Source: Flavobacterium aerium
GTDB taxonomy: Bacteria; Bacteroidota; Bacteroidia; Flavobacteriales; Flavobacteriaceae
DNA length: 64,000 nucleotides
Direction of reading: 5' to 3'
Assembly (NCBI RefSeq): GCF_030766725.1
Contig: NZ_JARQWR010000006.1
Location: 186,001 to 250,000, forward strand
Shown one piece after another: positions 54,034 to 63,972 of the stretch (positions within the stretch are counted from its first letter, which is position 1; each line of letters opens with the position of its first letter). The notes beneath the pieces were generated by a model, which worked only from the letters and a program-made list of their open reading frames with translations, was not told the origin of the DNA and ran no database searches. The translations under genes were made by a program, and so were the position numbers.

Positions 54034-55066
54034 CTGAAACCCTTTTCAATTGCAAATCTAAATTTACGGTATAAATATTATCTTTTTTCTGAATATCTAA
54101 ATTATAATTATTCGCATAAATAATATTAAGACGTTCCATTACATTCTTTATTCCAATCTTGGTTGAAACAATATTCGTTTTCTTTTTAGGAATAGAGTTC
54201 ACCACCTTAAAAAATAAACGGTCCTCTTCAATATGAGCAGAAATATGAACGAAGCAAGATTCAATAGCACAGGTTCCATGTTTAAAAGCATTTTCAATGA
54301 AAGTGATTAGCAACATTGGAGAAATTTTATAGATTGCGGGATTCTCAATATTAAAATTATATTTGATTTCGCAACGGTAGCCCAAACGCTCTTTTTCTAA
54401 GTTGATGTAACTATTAATAAAGATAAGTTCATCATCCATAGTCACACATCTTTTTGTATTGGTTTCCAATTGATAACGCATCAATTGAGATACTTGCATA
54501 ATTAAATCAGGAGTACGTTTAGGATCTTGTAGGCTAATTCCATAAAGCGTATTGAATGTATTAAATAGAAAATGAGGATTCAGTTGATTTCTCAATGCTT
54601 TCAATTGAATTTCTTTATTAAGAAGAGATTCAACCGTTTTCTTTTTTTCTTCTCTGTAAAATTTAAGCAAGAGAATCGGACACATAATACAGATTAGTGT
54701 TGCTATAAGCACAGTAAGCTGAAAAAGATAACTATTTTGTTTCACGGACTTGTATAAAAAACAATCTTTATAAAGCCATTGGTTTGTTATCTCATAGAGT
54801 ACAATAGAGAAAAGAAGTACCAAGACAGTACTAGAAAGTAAATAAAGAAATGGGCGATGTGCTTTTAATAGAATTGGTAAAATAAAGAAACGATTCAGCT
54901 GCGCATGAGCATAAAGCAGTAAGAAATAGCAAAAAGCTTTTCCAAGTCCATCGGCTGAAATCATAAATATCCAATCATTTAAAGTGAAAAGGATGAATGA
55001 GAACAGTAAGATGATTAATTCATGCCACCATTTGTTTTCCAAAATATATTTATATCGAATTTTCAT
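54026..55066 (-). CDS. LytS-like sensor histidine kinase
   Basis: 346 aa. About four membrane helices fill the first 140 residues with no large periplasmic loop. A short coiled linker is followed by the His_kinase domain with the phosphoacceptor His in LRNQLNPHFLFNTFN. The ATPase part shows LINFIENAFKHG-like sequence (LITFIENAFKHGTC) and KIGIKNVMERL. It senses an unknown signal at or in the membrane and passes phosphate to the LytTR regulator encoded next on the same strand (8-bp overlap). Confidence 0.93.
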   Translation of the reverse strand: MKIRYKYILENKWWHELIILLFSFILFTLNDWIFMISADGLGKAFCYFLLLYAHAQLNRFFILPILLKAHRPFLYLLSSTVLVLLFSIVLYEITNQWLYKDCFLYKSVKQNSYLFQLTVLIATLICIMCPILLLKFYREEKKKTVESLLNKEIQLKALRNQLNPHFLFNTFNTLYGISLQDPKRTPDLIMQVSQLMRYQLETNTKRCVTMDDELIFINSYINLEKERLGYRCEIKYNFNIENPAIYKISPMLLITFIENAFKHGTCAIESCFVHISAHIEEDRLFFKVVNSIPKKKTNIVSTKIGIKNVMERLNIIYANNYNLDIQKKDNIYTVNLDLQLKRVSDE

Positions 55067-55192
55067 CTCGGGGGAATTCTTATAAGGGAGTCATTATGAT
55101 TTTAGTATGATGAACAATTAGTTCAATATCAGACTATAAAATTTAAGTCAATTACTACAAAGATCATTCTTTTTTTACATACTTCAAGGATA

Positions 55193-55239
55193 TAAATGAT
55201 GTATTCAATTCGTCATTTACGATTCGTATTCATCATTTA
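55193..55239. promoter_or_regulatory. Candidate LytTR operator with three half-sites
   Basis: TTCGTCATTTA at 55209-55219 and TTCATCATTTA at 55229-55239 form direct repeats exactly 20 bp apart; TACATCATTTA on the minus strand (55203-55193) is a third, inverted copy. As a result, 12-bp perfect inverted arms (ATATAAATGATG / CATCATTTATAT) span 55190-55242. Two helical turns between direct repeats is the geometry of LytTR operators such as AgrA and AlgR-type sites. Confidence 0.55.
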
Positions 55240-55266
55240 TATGGCAAAAATAGCCCGTTAAAGAAA

Positions 55267-55274
55267 TAATTTTG
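55267..55274 (+). promoter_or_regulatory. -7 element TAATTTTG of the efflux operon
   Basis: TAnnTTTG match, 27 nt before the TolC-family start and 27 nt after the proximal LytTR half-site. No TTG at -33 spacing, as expected of an activator-dependent promoter. Confidence 0.5.
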
Positions 55275-55301
55275 TGAGAATAATTCACAATCATCTCGGC
55301 A

Positions 55302-56696
55302 ATGAATTCAAAAAAAAATAGCACTATACTTTTAATACTTCTAGTGTCATTTGGCACTTTTGCACAAAAACAAATACTAACATTAAAAGAAGCTGTAAAT
55401 ACCTCACTTGAAAATTATGGAACGATTAAGGCAAAAAATTATTATGTTGATGCCGCACAAGAAACAGTAAAACAAGCAAAAAGAGAATATTTACCGAATT
55501 TAAACATTTCAGCACAACAAACCTATGGAACAATTAATGGTCAAAATGGACCATTGTATGGTTTGGGCGGATTAGGAGTTGCATCATCAGGACTTCCGTT
55601 ACCCGAACAAAATTGGAATGCTGCTTTTGGAGCTTTATACTTAGCCAATGTCAATTGGGACTTTTTTACTTTTGGAAGAATCCAAGAAAAGATTAATCTT
55701 TCAAAAGTTGCAGCAGAGCAAAATAAAAGTGACTTAGAACAAGAAAAATTTCAGCATAAAATTAAAGTTTCAGCAGCCTATTTAAATTTATTGGCAACCC
55801 AACGATTATTATTATCGCAACGTAAAAATTTAGATCGGGCAGAAGTTTTTAAAAATATTGCAACCCAACGGGTTAAAAATGGACTGTTAGCAGGAGTAGA
55901 CTCTGTTTTAGCAACTGCCGAAGTTTCCAAAGCGAAGATCTTATTGAATCAAGCTAAAGAAGCAGTCAAAGAACAGAATAATAAATTAAGTTTCTTAATG
56001 GGAACCACAGTTCAAGATTTTGTTTTGGATACAACATTAGTCTATCGAATTCCTGCTTCTGTATTGACACTCGAATCATCGGCTACAGCAAATCACCCAG
56101 TATTAGAATTTTATAAAAATAGAGTGGATTATAGCAACCAGCAAGTAAAATTATTCAAAAGAAATTATTACCCAACGTTCAATTTATTTGGCGTTTTTCA
56201 AACGAGAGCCTCAGGATTTGATTCTCAGTATGCGGTGGATCAACATGCTTATACCCGAAATTATTTTGATGGAATAGACCCAAGCCGAAGCAACTATTTG
56301 GTTGGAGTAGGAGTTGTTTGGAATCTGACTGCTCCATTCAGAGTTAGTAAACAAGTTCATGCACAAAAGTTAGTTTCAGAAGGATTACAACAAGAATATG
56401 AAGTGGTGAATCAGGAATTAAAAGCACAATTGGATGTAGCAAATGCTAAAATACAATTTGCGATGGACAATTATAATGAAGCACCCATACAAGTAAATGC
56501 TGCGTCACAAGCCTATAGGCAAAAGAACGCCATGTATAAAAATGGACTTGCAACGATGGTCGATATTACACAAACATTATACACTTTAAATCGAGCAGAA
56601 ATTGACCGAGATATTGTCAATAATAATGTATGGCAGTCCCTTTTATTAAAAGCAGCTGCAACGGGTGATTTCAACTTATTTATTAATGAATTTTAA
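55302..56696 (+). CDS. TolC family outer-membrane efflux protein
   Basis: 464 aa with a signal peptide (MNSKKNSTILLILLVSFGTFAQ). Two internally related halves of long amphipathic helices follow, with ILTLKEAVNTSLENYGTIKAK near the start and related helices (KVSAAYLNLLATQRLLL; QYEVVNQELKAQ-like) later. The trimeric channel crosses the outer membrane and periplasm. First gene of the operon TolC, RND, adaptor; 12 bp before the RND gene. Confidence 0.92.
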   Translation: MNSKKNSTILLILLVSFGTFAQKQILTLKEAVNTSLENYGTIKAKNYYVDAAQETVKQAKREYLPNLNISAQQTYGTINGQNGPLYGLGGLGVASSGLPLPEQNWNAAFGALYLANVNWDFFTFGRIQEKINLSKVAAEQNKSDLEQEKFQHKIKVSAAYLNLLATQRLLLSQRKNLDRAEVFKNIATQRVKNGLLAGVDSVLATAEVSKAKILLNQAKEAVKEQNNKLSFLMGTTVQDFVLDTTLVYRIPASVLTLESSATANHPVLEFYKNRVDYSNQQVKLFKRNYYPTFNLFGVFQTRASGFDSQYAVDQHAYTRNYFDGIDPSRSNYLVGVGVVWNLTAPFRVSKQVHAQKLVSEGLQQEYEVVNQELKAQLDVANAKIQFAMDNYNEAPIQVNAASQAYRQKNAMYKNGLATMVDITQTLYTLNRAEIDRDIVNNNVWQSLLLKAAATGDFNLFINEF

Positions 56697-56708
56697 TTTT
56701 TTTGACTA

Positions 56709-59700
56709 ATGAATTTAATACGTTTCGCTCTTCGTAAGCCAATATCAATATTAGTTTTAGTGGCTGGGCTATTCTTTTTTGGAGTAGGTGCCATTCGCGA
56801 TGTAAAAGTAGATATTCTTCCGAAGATGAATTTACCCGTAATTTATATTGCTCATCCTTTTGGTGGATATACACCCGATCAAATGGAGTCTTATTTTGCC
56901 AAAAGTTATACAAATATCTTATTATTTGCCAATGGAGTAAAATCGATTGAAACCAAAAACATACAAGGTCTGATGATTATGAAAGTTTCATATTATGAAG
57001 GAACGAACATGGCACAGGCAGCAGCAGAAATTAGTGCATTGTCTAATAGGATTCAAGCGGCTTTTCCACCCGGAACGCAACCTCCTTTTGTTATCCGATT
57101 TGATGCCTCTTCACTACCAATTGGACAGTTGGTTTTGAGTAGTCCAATACGTTCGAATAATGAATTACAAAATCTAGCAGATATTTATGTCCGTTCCTCT
57201 TTTACATCTATTCCGGGATTACTTTCGCCAGCACCATTTGGAGGAAGCCCAAGAACCATAGAGATTAATGTAAATCCAGATTTATTACGTTCACATAATC
57301 TTACTGCAGATCAGGTTGTTGAGGCAATAAAATTGAATAACCTTACTGCACCATCTGGAAATGTCAGAATTGGAGATCAGAATTATATTACGCCAACAAA
57401 CAATACAATTAAAGCAGTTAAAGATTTTGAAAACATTCCATTGTTCAAAGGAGCAGTCCAAAACTTATATTTAAAAGATGTTGCCGTTGTAAAAGATGGA
57501 GGAGATGTTACAGCAGGTTATGCCTTAGTAAATGGAAAACGATCTGTTTACGTGAGTATTGCGAAAGCTGCTGATGCATCCACTTGGGAGATTGTAAAAA
57601 AATTAAAAGCTGAACTTCCTAAAATACAAAGTACATTACCCGAAGATGTAAAATTATCCTATGAATTTGACCAATCTGTCTATGTTATCAATGCTGTAAA
57701 AAGTTTGATTACTGAGGGAATCATAGGAGCAGTATTAACAGGGCTTATGGTATTATTATTCTTAGGCGATAAAAGAGCTGCATTAATTGTAATCTTGACT
57801 ATTCCGATATCAATTATTTCAGGAGTATTATTTTTGAAATTATTTGGGCAAACCATCAATTTAATGTCGTTGAGCGGACTAGCCTTAGCGATTGGTATTC
57901 TGGTCGATGAGAGTACGGTGACCATTGAAAATATACACCAGCATCTTGATATGGGTAAACCCAAGGCACTTGCTATATGGGATGCATGTAAAGAGATTGC
58001 ATTACCAAAATTATTGATCCTATTCTGTATTTTGGCCGTGTTTGCTCCTGCCTTTACAATGACAGGGATACCAGGATCTTTGTTTTTGCCTTTGGCTTTA
58101 GCTATTGGTTTTTCAATGATTATTTCATTTTTATTATCACAAACCTTTGTACCTGTTATGGCTAACTGGTTAATGAAAGGACATGAGGATAAACACATTA
58201 AACATAAAAAAGAAATCACGACAGACGAAGCGGTATTTATTGCTTCAGGCTTAACACCGGAATCAGCGGAAGATGCTTTTGTCCAAAAGAAGATTTTAGT
58301 AGAAAGAGAAGACTTTAATAATGATGGAAAAATCAGTCGATTCGAACGATTCAGAAATCGTTTTATGAAACTATTAGACCGTCTTTTTATTCACCGCAAA
58401 GGAGTTACGATTGCTTATTTAGTAATCATCACAGGATTAGCTGTTTTACTATTGAATACAATCGGACAAGATGTATTCCCTAAGGTGAACTCCAGTCAGT
58501 TTCAATTGCGAATGAGAGCTCCTGATGGAACACGTATTGAGCGAACAGAAGTAAAAGCAATCAAAGTATTGAAAGAACTTGAGAATATGGTCGGGAAGGA
58601 GCATATTGGTATTTCTTCGGTATATGTGGGACAACACCCTTCTTTATATTCGATTAGTCCAATTTATTTATTTACGGCAGGACCACATGAAGCTGTTTTT
58701 CAAATCAGTTTGAAAGAGTATGAAGCCGATATGGATGAGTTTAAAGATCAATTGAGAGCCCGTGTGAAAAAAGCAATGCCCGAAGTAAAGCTTTCTTTTG
58801 AACCTATAGAATTGGCTGATAAAGTGTTGAGTCAAGGTTCACCAACACCAATTGAAATAAGAATTGTTGGTAAGAATAAAATACAAAATGAAGTTTATGC
58901 AAATAAACTGGTAGAGAAGTTAAATAAGATTGATTACATGCGTGATGTTCAAATTGGGCAATCAATAAAATATCCATCCATGAATATTAACATTGATCGT
59001 GTAAAAGCAGCCCAGTTGGGGGTAGACATGAATGATATTTCTCGCTCACTAATTGCATCCACTTCCTCCTCAAGATATACAGAGAAAAACACTTGGATTG
59101 ATGAAAAAATTGGATACTCTTACAGTGTACAAGTTCAAGTGCCTTTGAACCAGATGAATAGTAAAAGTGATATTGAAAGCGTTCCATTATTGAGAAATAC
59201 AATCCGTCCAGTATTAGGAGATGTGGCTACGGTTACACCTTCTACAACACATGGAGAAAATGATAATCTGGGGGCTTTACCATATCTAACCGTAACGGCA
59301 AATATTCATCAAACCGACTTAGGAAAAGCGTCCAATGATGTGAGCAAAAGTATTGCATCACTAGGCGAATTACCACGTGGTTTATTTGTAGAACCAATTG
59401 GGTTAAGTAAAGTACTCAAAGAAACGATGGGAAGTCTAGAATCAGGCTTATTAGTTGCTGTAGTGGTTATTTTCCTAATGCTAGCAGCAAATTTCCAATC
59501 ATTTAAAGTCTCATTGGTTATTTTAACAACAGTTCCAGCAGTAGTACTAGGTGCATTATTAATGTTATTAATTACAGGATCAACTTTAAATTTACAATCC
59601 TATATGGGAATTATTATGTCGGTAGGGGTTTCAATTGCTAATGCTGTATTATTAATTACCAATGCGGAACAATTACGGAAACACAATGGAAATGCATTAC

Positions 59701-59981
59701 AATCGGCGCGAGAAGCAGCAGGATTACGTATTCGTCCCATTATTATGACCAGTGTGGCAATGATTGCAGGAATGTTACCTATGGCTATTGGACACGGTGA
59801 AGGAGGAGATCAAGTATCACCATTAGGAAGAGCTGTTATTGGAGGTTTATTATTCTCAACCTTTACTGTATTAATTATTTTACCTTTAATATTCGCTTGG
59901 GTGCAAGGAAATACTTCAACCGATTCAGTATCCTTAGATCCAGAAGATCAAGAAAGCAAACACTATATCTCATCTTTATAA
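56709..59981 (+). CDS. RND efflux permease with EF-hand loop and altered proton relay
   Basis: 1090 aa of the HAE-type efflux family, slightly longer than AcrB. It starts FALRKPISILVLVAG (first helix). TM4 contains LAIGILVDESTVTIENI: Asp400 matches AcrB Asp407, and Glu401 replaces Asp408. In TM10 the relay Lys of AcrB is Ala977 (GVSIANAVLLI). The cytoplasmic loop between the two halves holds a full EF-hand loop, Asp535 to Glu546 (DFNNDGKISRFE), inside an otherwise helical, acidic insertion. The substrate is unknown; TolC and adaptor genes flank it. Subunit of a tripartite drug, dye or lipid-like efflux pump. Confidence 0.93.
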   Translation: MNLIRFALRKPISILVLVAGLFFFGVGAIRDVKVDILPKMNLPVIYIAHPFGGYTPDQMESYFAKSYTNILLFANGVKSIETKNIQGLMIMKVSYYEGTNMAQAAAEISALSNRIQAAFPPGTQPPFVIRFDASSLPIGQLVLSSPIRSNNELQNLADIYVRSSFTSIPGLLSPAPFGGSPRTIEINVNPDLLRSHNLTADQVVEAIKLNNLTAPSGNVRIGDQNYITPTNNTIKAVKDFENIPLFKGAVQNLYLKDVAVVKDGGDVTAGYALVNGKRSVYVSIAKAADASTWEIVKKLKAELPKIQSTLPEDVKLSYEFDQSVYVINAVKSLITEGIIGAVLTGLMVLLFLGDKRAALIVILTIPISIISGVLFLKLFGQTINLMSLSGLALAIGILVDESTVTIENIHQHLDMGKPKALAIWDACKEIALPKLLILFCILAVFAPAFTMTGIPGSLFLPLALAIGFSMIISFLLSQTFVPVMANWLMKGHEDKHIKHKKEITTDEAVFIASGLTPESAEDAFVQKKILVEREDFNNDGKISRFERFRNRFMKLLDRLFIHRKGVTIAYLVIITGLAVLLLNTIGQDVFPKVNSSQFQLRMRAPDGTRIERTEVKAIKVLKELENMVGKEHIGISSVYVGQHPSLYSISPIYLFTAGPHEAVFQISLKEYEADMDEFKDQLRARVKKAMPEVKLSFEPIELADKVLSQGSPTPIEIRIVGKNKIQNEVYANKLVEKLNKIDYMRDVQIGQSIKYPSMNINIDRVKAAQLGVDMNDISRSLIASTSSSRYTEKNTWIDEKIGYSYSVQVQVPLNQMNSKSDIESVPLLRNTIRPVLGDVATVTPSTTHGENDNLGALPYLTVTANIHQTDLGKASNDVSKSIASLGELPRGLFVEPIGLSKVLKETMGSLESGLLVAVVVIFLMLAANFQSFKVSLVILTTVPAVVLGALLMLLITGSTLNLQSYMGIIMSVGVSIANAVLLITNAEQLRKHNGNALQSAREAAGLRIRPIIMTSVAMIAGMLPMAIGHGEGGDQVSPLGRAVIGGLLFSTFTVLIILPLIFAWVQGNTSTDSVSLDPEDQESKHYISSL

Positions 59982-59988
59982 TTATACA

Positions 59989-61095
59989 ATGAAAAATAAT
60001 TTATTCAAAACATTCACATTTACCATTTCAACACTGCTAATCATTCTTTTAAGTAGTTGTCATTCTTCAGAAAAGAAAGAAGAAAAAGTTCAGGACGATG
60101 CGCCAGTTGTTATTGAAACCTTTTCATTACAAAAAGAAAAATTATCATCAGAACTAAGTATGCCTGCGGAACTAATTAGTTTTCAGGAAGTAGATTTATA
60201 TGCGAAAGTAAGTAGCTATGTAAAAGATCTAAAAGTAGATATTGGATCAAAGGTAACGAAAGGTCAATTGTTAATTGCTTTGGAAGCCCCAGAGATTAGT
60301 TCGCAATTAGCCGCGGCAGCATCCCGCTTGAAATCACAAGAGGCGGTGTATACAGCAAGTAAAAGTAACTATGACCGTTTATTCGAAACGAGTAAGGTAG
60401 AGGGAACAGTTGCAAAAAATGATATTGATCAGGCAATTGCTCGAAAAAATTCGGATTTAGCACAATATGAAGCAGCCAAAGCGAATTACAAAGAAATTAC
60501 AAATGTGAAGAGTTATCTTGAAATCAGAGCACCATTTGATGGAATCGTAACCGCAAGAAATGTAAATCTAGGTGCTTTTGTTGGACCATCAGGCAATGGA
60601 TCTGTACTTCCATTATTAAAAGTTCAGGATCAGAAGAAATTAAGATTAGCGGTATCTATTCCAGAAATTTATACAGGATATTTAGCACAAGGACAAGAGA
60701 TGAGTTTCACCGTGAAATCTGTTCAAAATGTAGTGTTTAAAGCAGTAATCCAACGTATGGCAGGTGCATTAGATCTTAAACTACGCTCTGAACGTGTAGA
60801 AATGGATGTATTAAATAAAGATAACAACTTATTACCAGGAATGGTAGCAGAAGTTAAATTACCTTTAACGGCAAAAGATAGTGCCTTTGTTGTACCAAGA
60901 ACAGCCGTAGTCAATTCGGCAGAAGGAGTATTTGTAATTCAAGTTCAGAATAATGAAACCAAAAGAGTAATGGTTCAATTGGGAAGAACGATAGAAGATA
61001 AAGTAGAGATTTATGGACCAATTGCTTTAAACGACCAATTGGTTACTTTAGCAACTGAAGAAATTCGAGACGGAACAAAAATAAAAACTAAATAA
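59989..61095 (+). CDS. RND periplasmic adaptor lipoprotein
   Basis: 368 aa. The lipoprotein signal ends at Cys24 (ILLSSCHSSEKK). The membrane fusion protein core follows: ELISFQEVDLYAKVSSYVKDLKVDIGSKVTKGQL for the first half lipoyl segment (shown only in part of its pattern), a helical hairpin about 95-165, IRAPFDGIVTARNVNLG for the second half, and a beta-barrel and proximal domain to the end. It links the RND pump to TolC. Last gene of the efflux operon, 7 bp after the RND gene. Confidence 0.92.
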   Translation: MKNNLFKTFTFTISTLLIILLSSCHSSEKKEEKVQDDAPVVIETFSLQKEKLSSELSMPAELISFQEVDLYAKVSSYVKDLKVDIGSKVTKGQLLIALEAPEISSQLAAAASRLKSQEAVYTASKSNYDRLFETSKVEGTVAKNDIDQAIARKNSDLAQYEAAKANYKEITNVKSYLEIRAPFDGIVTARNVNLGAFVGPSGNGSVLPLLKVQDQKKLRLAVSIPEIYTGYLAQGQEMSFTVKSVQNVVFKAVIQRMAGALDLKLRSERVEMDVLNKDNNLLPGMVAEVKLPLTAKDSAFVVPRTAVVNSAEGVFVIQVQNNETKRVMVQLGRTIEDKVEIYGPIALNDQLVTLATEEIRDGTKIKTK

Positions 61096-61148
61096 GCAAG
61101 GGAAGCGCGCACAAAGATTGTGAATACAATCAAAATGGAGTGGAAAGA

Positions 61149-61175
61149 AAAACGGGGCATTAGCCCCGTTTTTTG
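61149..61175. terminator. Bidirectional terminator after the efflux operon
   Basis: AACGGGGC / GCCCCGTT stem with an ATTA loop (61151-61170) flanked by A- and T-runs; also serves the convergent HAD gene. Confidence 0.85.
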
Positions 61176-61191
61176 TTTGTATATAAAAATA

Positions 61192-62028
61192 TTATATCGC
61201 ACTTTTTCTTAAAGTAGCCGTAGATTCTACGGTTTCAATCATCTCTTCTAGTACTACAACTACACCATTCTCATCATTTGATTTTGTGACAAATCGAGCC
61301 GCTTCGATAATAGCAGGATGCGCATTCTCCATGGCATAACTGTAATAGGCTTCTCCCATCATTTCCAAGTCATTTAGATAATCACCAAAAACCATGGTTT
61401 GATCCGCAGTAAGGTCTAATTTTTCTTGTAATACCCTCAAAGCAGTTCCTTTATTCGCTAATTTATGCGATAAGTCCAACCAGATGTCTCCCGAAACTTT
61501 AACCTGTATTTCGTTTTCCATCTCCTTGAAATAGGTATAACTGTTTTTTTCTGAACCTTCTAAATCACAAATTGTAATTTTTAAAAAATCATCATCCGGA
61601 AGAACAGTAAGATCTTCCAATATTTCAAATTTTCTATAATGTTGATTCAAGCTATGAACAAAATCTTTATCAGTACTTTCAATATAAGCATTCTTTTTTC
61701 CGCAAAGAATAGTATAAATTCCGGGAATCTGTTTCGTTTTTTTAAGCAACTTAACCACTGTAATTGGATCCAAAGACTGCATTAAAAGTTCTTCTCCTTT
61801 GTAAAGAATATAACTTCCATTTTCAGCAACAAAAACCATTTCATTTTTGATGGATTCAAATTGTTTTAGAAGACTAAATAATTGACGTCCGCTTGCCGCT
61901 GCAAAAGTAATTCCTTGTGCATTCATTCGCTCAAATAGAGGGAAGAAATCGGCGGTTAATTCACCGTTGGAATTCAATAAGGTACCATCCATATCGGAGG
62001 CTACTAGTTTTATATCGGATAAATTCAT
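61192..62028 (-). CDS. Cof-type HAD-IIB hydrolase
   Basis: 278 aa. HAD motif I is ASDMDGTLLN near residue 11 (two Asp, nucleophile first). Motif II lies near AAASGRQ. Motif III Lys is in the KLANKGTALRVL segment, and motif IV is FGDYLNDLEM. The IIB cap domain sits between II and III. These hydrolases act on sugar phosphates, flavin or cofactor phosphates. The -7 element TAAATTTG followed by CACC abuts the ATG, so the mRNA may be leaderless. Confidence 0.92.
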   Translation of the reverse strand: MNLSDIKLVASDMDGTLLNSNGELTADFFPLFERMNAQGITFAAASGRQLFSLLKQFESIKNEMVFVAENGSYILYKGEELLMQSLDPITVVKLLKKTKQIPGIYTILCGKKNAYIESTDKDFVHSLNQHYRKFEILEDLTVLPDDDFLKITICDLEGSEKNSYTYFKEMENEIQVKVSGDIWLDLSHKLANKGTALRVLQEKLDLTADQTMVFGDYLNDLEMMGEAYYSYAMENAHPAIIEAARFVTKSNDENGVVVVLEEMIETVESTATLRKSAI

Positions 62029-62032
62029 GGTG

Positions 62033-62040
62033 CAAATTTA
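62033..62040 (-). promoter_or_regulatory. -7 element TAAATTTG directly before the HAD gene
   Basis: Followed by CACC and then the ATG at 62028; same arrangement as rlmD and the cysteine desulfurase gene. Confidence 0.5.
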
Positions 62041-62094
62041 CAGCATCTGGGTTAAAAATCTATTTTATTATGTCAATTTTAGCTTATTTGAAGA

Positions 62095-63972
62095 TTATGA
62101 AACGTTTAAATTCAATTGCTCTTCTGAAGGATTCAAATATAAATTTTCATTTGTAACTTCTCTATCGGCTTGCATAATTCGTTCCAATTCTTCAATATTC
62201 TTACGCGCTGCATTGATGTATTCGTCATTGTCCCGTATACTGGAAAGATATTTTAATGTACGCTCATCATGAATGAAAAATGTTTCTGCCGATTTTGCAA
62301 TTGCTTGCGTAGGATGCCCCAATATTTTTAAGGCATCTATTCCCAAACGCAAACTCGTATCAAAAGTTTCTCGGTAGATGTGCATTATTCCGGCATTCAT
62401 CAAATTATAAGCGTCATTTCTATTGGTGGAGCGAACCAAAATATAGAGATGAGGAAAATGTTTCTTAACGGTTTCAATCATCGATAAACGTTTTTCTTCA
62501 TCACTAATAGCAATAACAATAATTTGTGCTTTATGCGCTCCTGCAATTTCTAATAAATCAAAACGAGTGGCATCACCATAATATACTTTTAATCCCATGC
62601 GACGTAGAAAGTCTACATTGTCACTATCGATATCCAATACCGTAGTTCCAATATTATTGGCTCTTAAAAAACGACCCACTGTAGTTCCAAAATGACCATA
62701 ACCAGCAATAATAACGGGATTATCTTCTTCTTCTATATCGCTTTCTCGTTCTATCGTTACTACCTTTTTTTGCTGACACAATCGCGGTAGGATTAATTTG
62801 TCATTCAACATCATAATCAGTGGGGTGAAAGCCATACTAATAGCCACTACTGCAATTAAACTATCGGTTATCTCTTTCGACAAAATTTCCTGTTGTGAGG
62901 AGAAACTCAATAATACAAAAGCAAATTCTCCTATTTGAGATAAACCAAAACTAAAAATAGAATTTTGGGCATTTCGAATCTTAAATATTCTACCAATACC
63001 AAATAAAACGAGCGCTTTAATAAGCATTAAACCCGCTACTAAACCCAGTATTAATAAAGGTTTGGTTAAAATTAATTGGAAATCGATGGAAGCACCTACA
63101 GCAATAAAGAATAATCCTAATAGCAACCCTTTGAAAGGATCAATAGCACTTTCCAATTCATGTCGGTATTCACTATTGGCTAATACAACACCCGCTAAGA
63201 ATGCCCCTAAAGCAGGACTTAGACCAACGGCAGACATTAATATGGTTATTCCAATAATCAACAATAGGGCTGCTGCGGTAAACATTTCTCGCATCCCTGT
63301 TTTTGCCATAATTCGGAAAATAGGACGTACAAGATATTTCCCAATGATAACCACTAAGGTAACGGAAGCAAATACAATCAAAGTTTGAATCCAAGGAGCA
63401 AATGCATTGATTGAAAAATTGGAAGCACTTGTAACTGCTTGCCCCACTTGAACCTTATTAGTTAATAACGGGAATATTGCAAGCATTGGGATTACGGCAA
63501 TATCTTGAAACAGTAATACAGCAAATGAACTTTGCCCAGCTTCGGATTTCATTAGTCCTTTTTCATGAAGAGACTGCATCACAATGGCGGTAGAAGAGAT
63601 TGAAACAATCATCCCTAGCGCAAGAGCTTGCTTCCATTCGATGTTAAAGAATAAAGCAATACTACTAATGATCAAAGTTGTGGTTAATACTTGTAAACCA
63701 CCCATTCCCAATATTGTTTTTCGTATTTTCCATAAACGAGCAGGCTGTAATTCCAGTCCAATCACAAATAACATCATGACTACACCAAATTCAGCAAAAT
63801 GCATAATATCATGTCCTTCTACACCGATAAATTCAAGACAAAAGGGCCCAATCAATATTCCGGCAATTAAATAACCTAAAACCGACCCTAATGCCATTTT
63901 TTTAGCTATTGGAACCATAATAACGGCAGCAGCTAAGTAAATCATAGCCTGAAAAAGAAATGTTTCTTTCAT
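62095..63972 (-). CDS. CPA2-family cation/proton antiporter with RCK domain (KefB/C-like)
   Basis: 625 aa. About twelve membrane helices in the first 390 residues include GSVLGYLIAGILIGP, GLSPALGAFLAGVVLANS and a repeated helical fold. The RCK_N domain follows: VIIAGYGHFGTTVGRFL is the NAD-binding GxGxxG site, and VLDIDSDNVDFLRRMG and YYGDATRFDLLE are typical. The C-terminus is a helical tail of about 90 residues. It exchanges K+ (or Na+) for H+ under control of nucleotide or thiol adducts. The minus-strand gene begins just inside the window, with an ATG at 63972-63970. Confidence 0.93.
   Translation of the reverse strand: MKETFLFQAMIYLAAAVIMVPIAKKMALGSVLGYLIAGILIGPFCLEFIGVEGHDIMHFAEFGVVMMLFVIGLELQPARLWKIRKTILGMGGLQVLTTTLIISSIALFFNIEWKQALALGMIVSISSTAIVMQSLHEKGLMKSEAGQSSFAVLLFQDIAVIPMLAIFPLLTNKVQVGQAVTSASNFSINAFAPWIQTLIVFASVTLVVIIGKYLVRPIFRIMAKTGMREMFTAAALLLIIGITILMSAVGLSPALGAFLAGVVLANSEYRHELESAIDPFKGLLLGLFFIAVGASIDFQLILTKPLLILGLVAGLMLIKALVLFGIGRIFKIRNAQNSIFSFGLSQIGEFAFVLLSFSSQQEILSKEITDSLIAVVAISMAFTPLIMMLNDKLILPRLCQQKKVVTIERESDIEEEDNPVIIAGYGHFGTTVGRFLRANNIGTTVLDIDSDNVDFLRRMGLKVYYGDATRFDLLEIAGAHKAQIIVIAISDEEKRLSMIETVKKHFPHLYILVRSTNRNDAYNLMNAGIMHIYRETFDTSLRLGIDALKILGHPTQAIAKSAETFFIHDERTLKYLSSIRDNDEYINAARKNIEELERIMQADREVTNENLYLNPSEEQLNLNVS

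Noticed and set aside
57680..58219. Open frame of 179 codons on the minus strand
   Set aside because: Antisense to the conserved membrane part of the RND gene; composition is that of reversed membrane helices.
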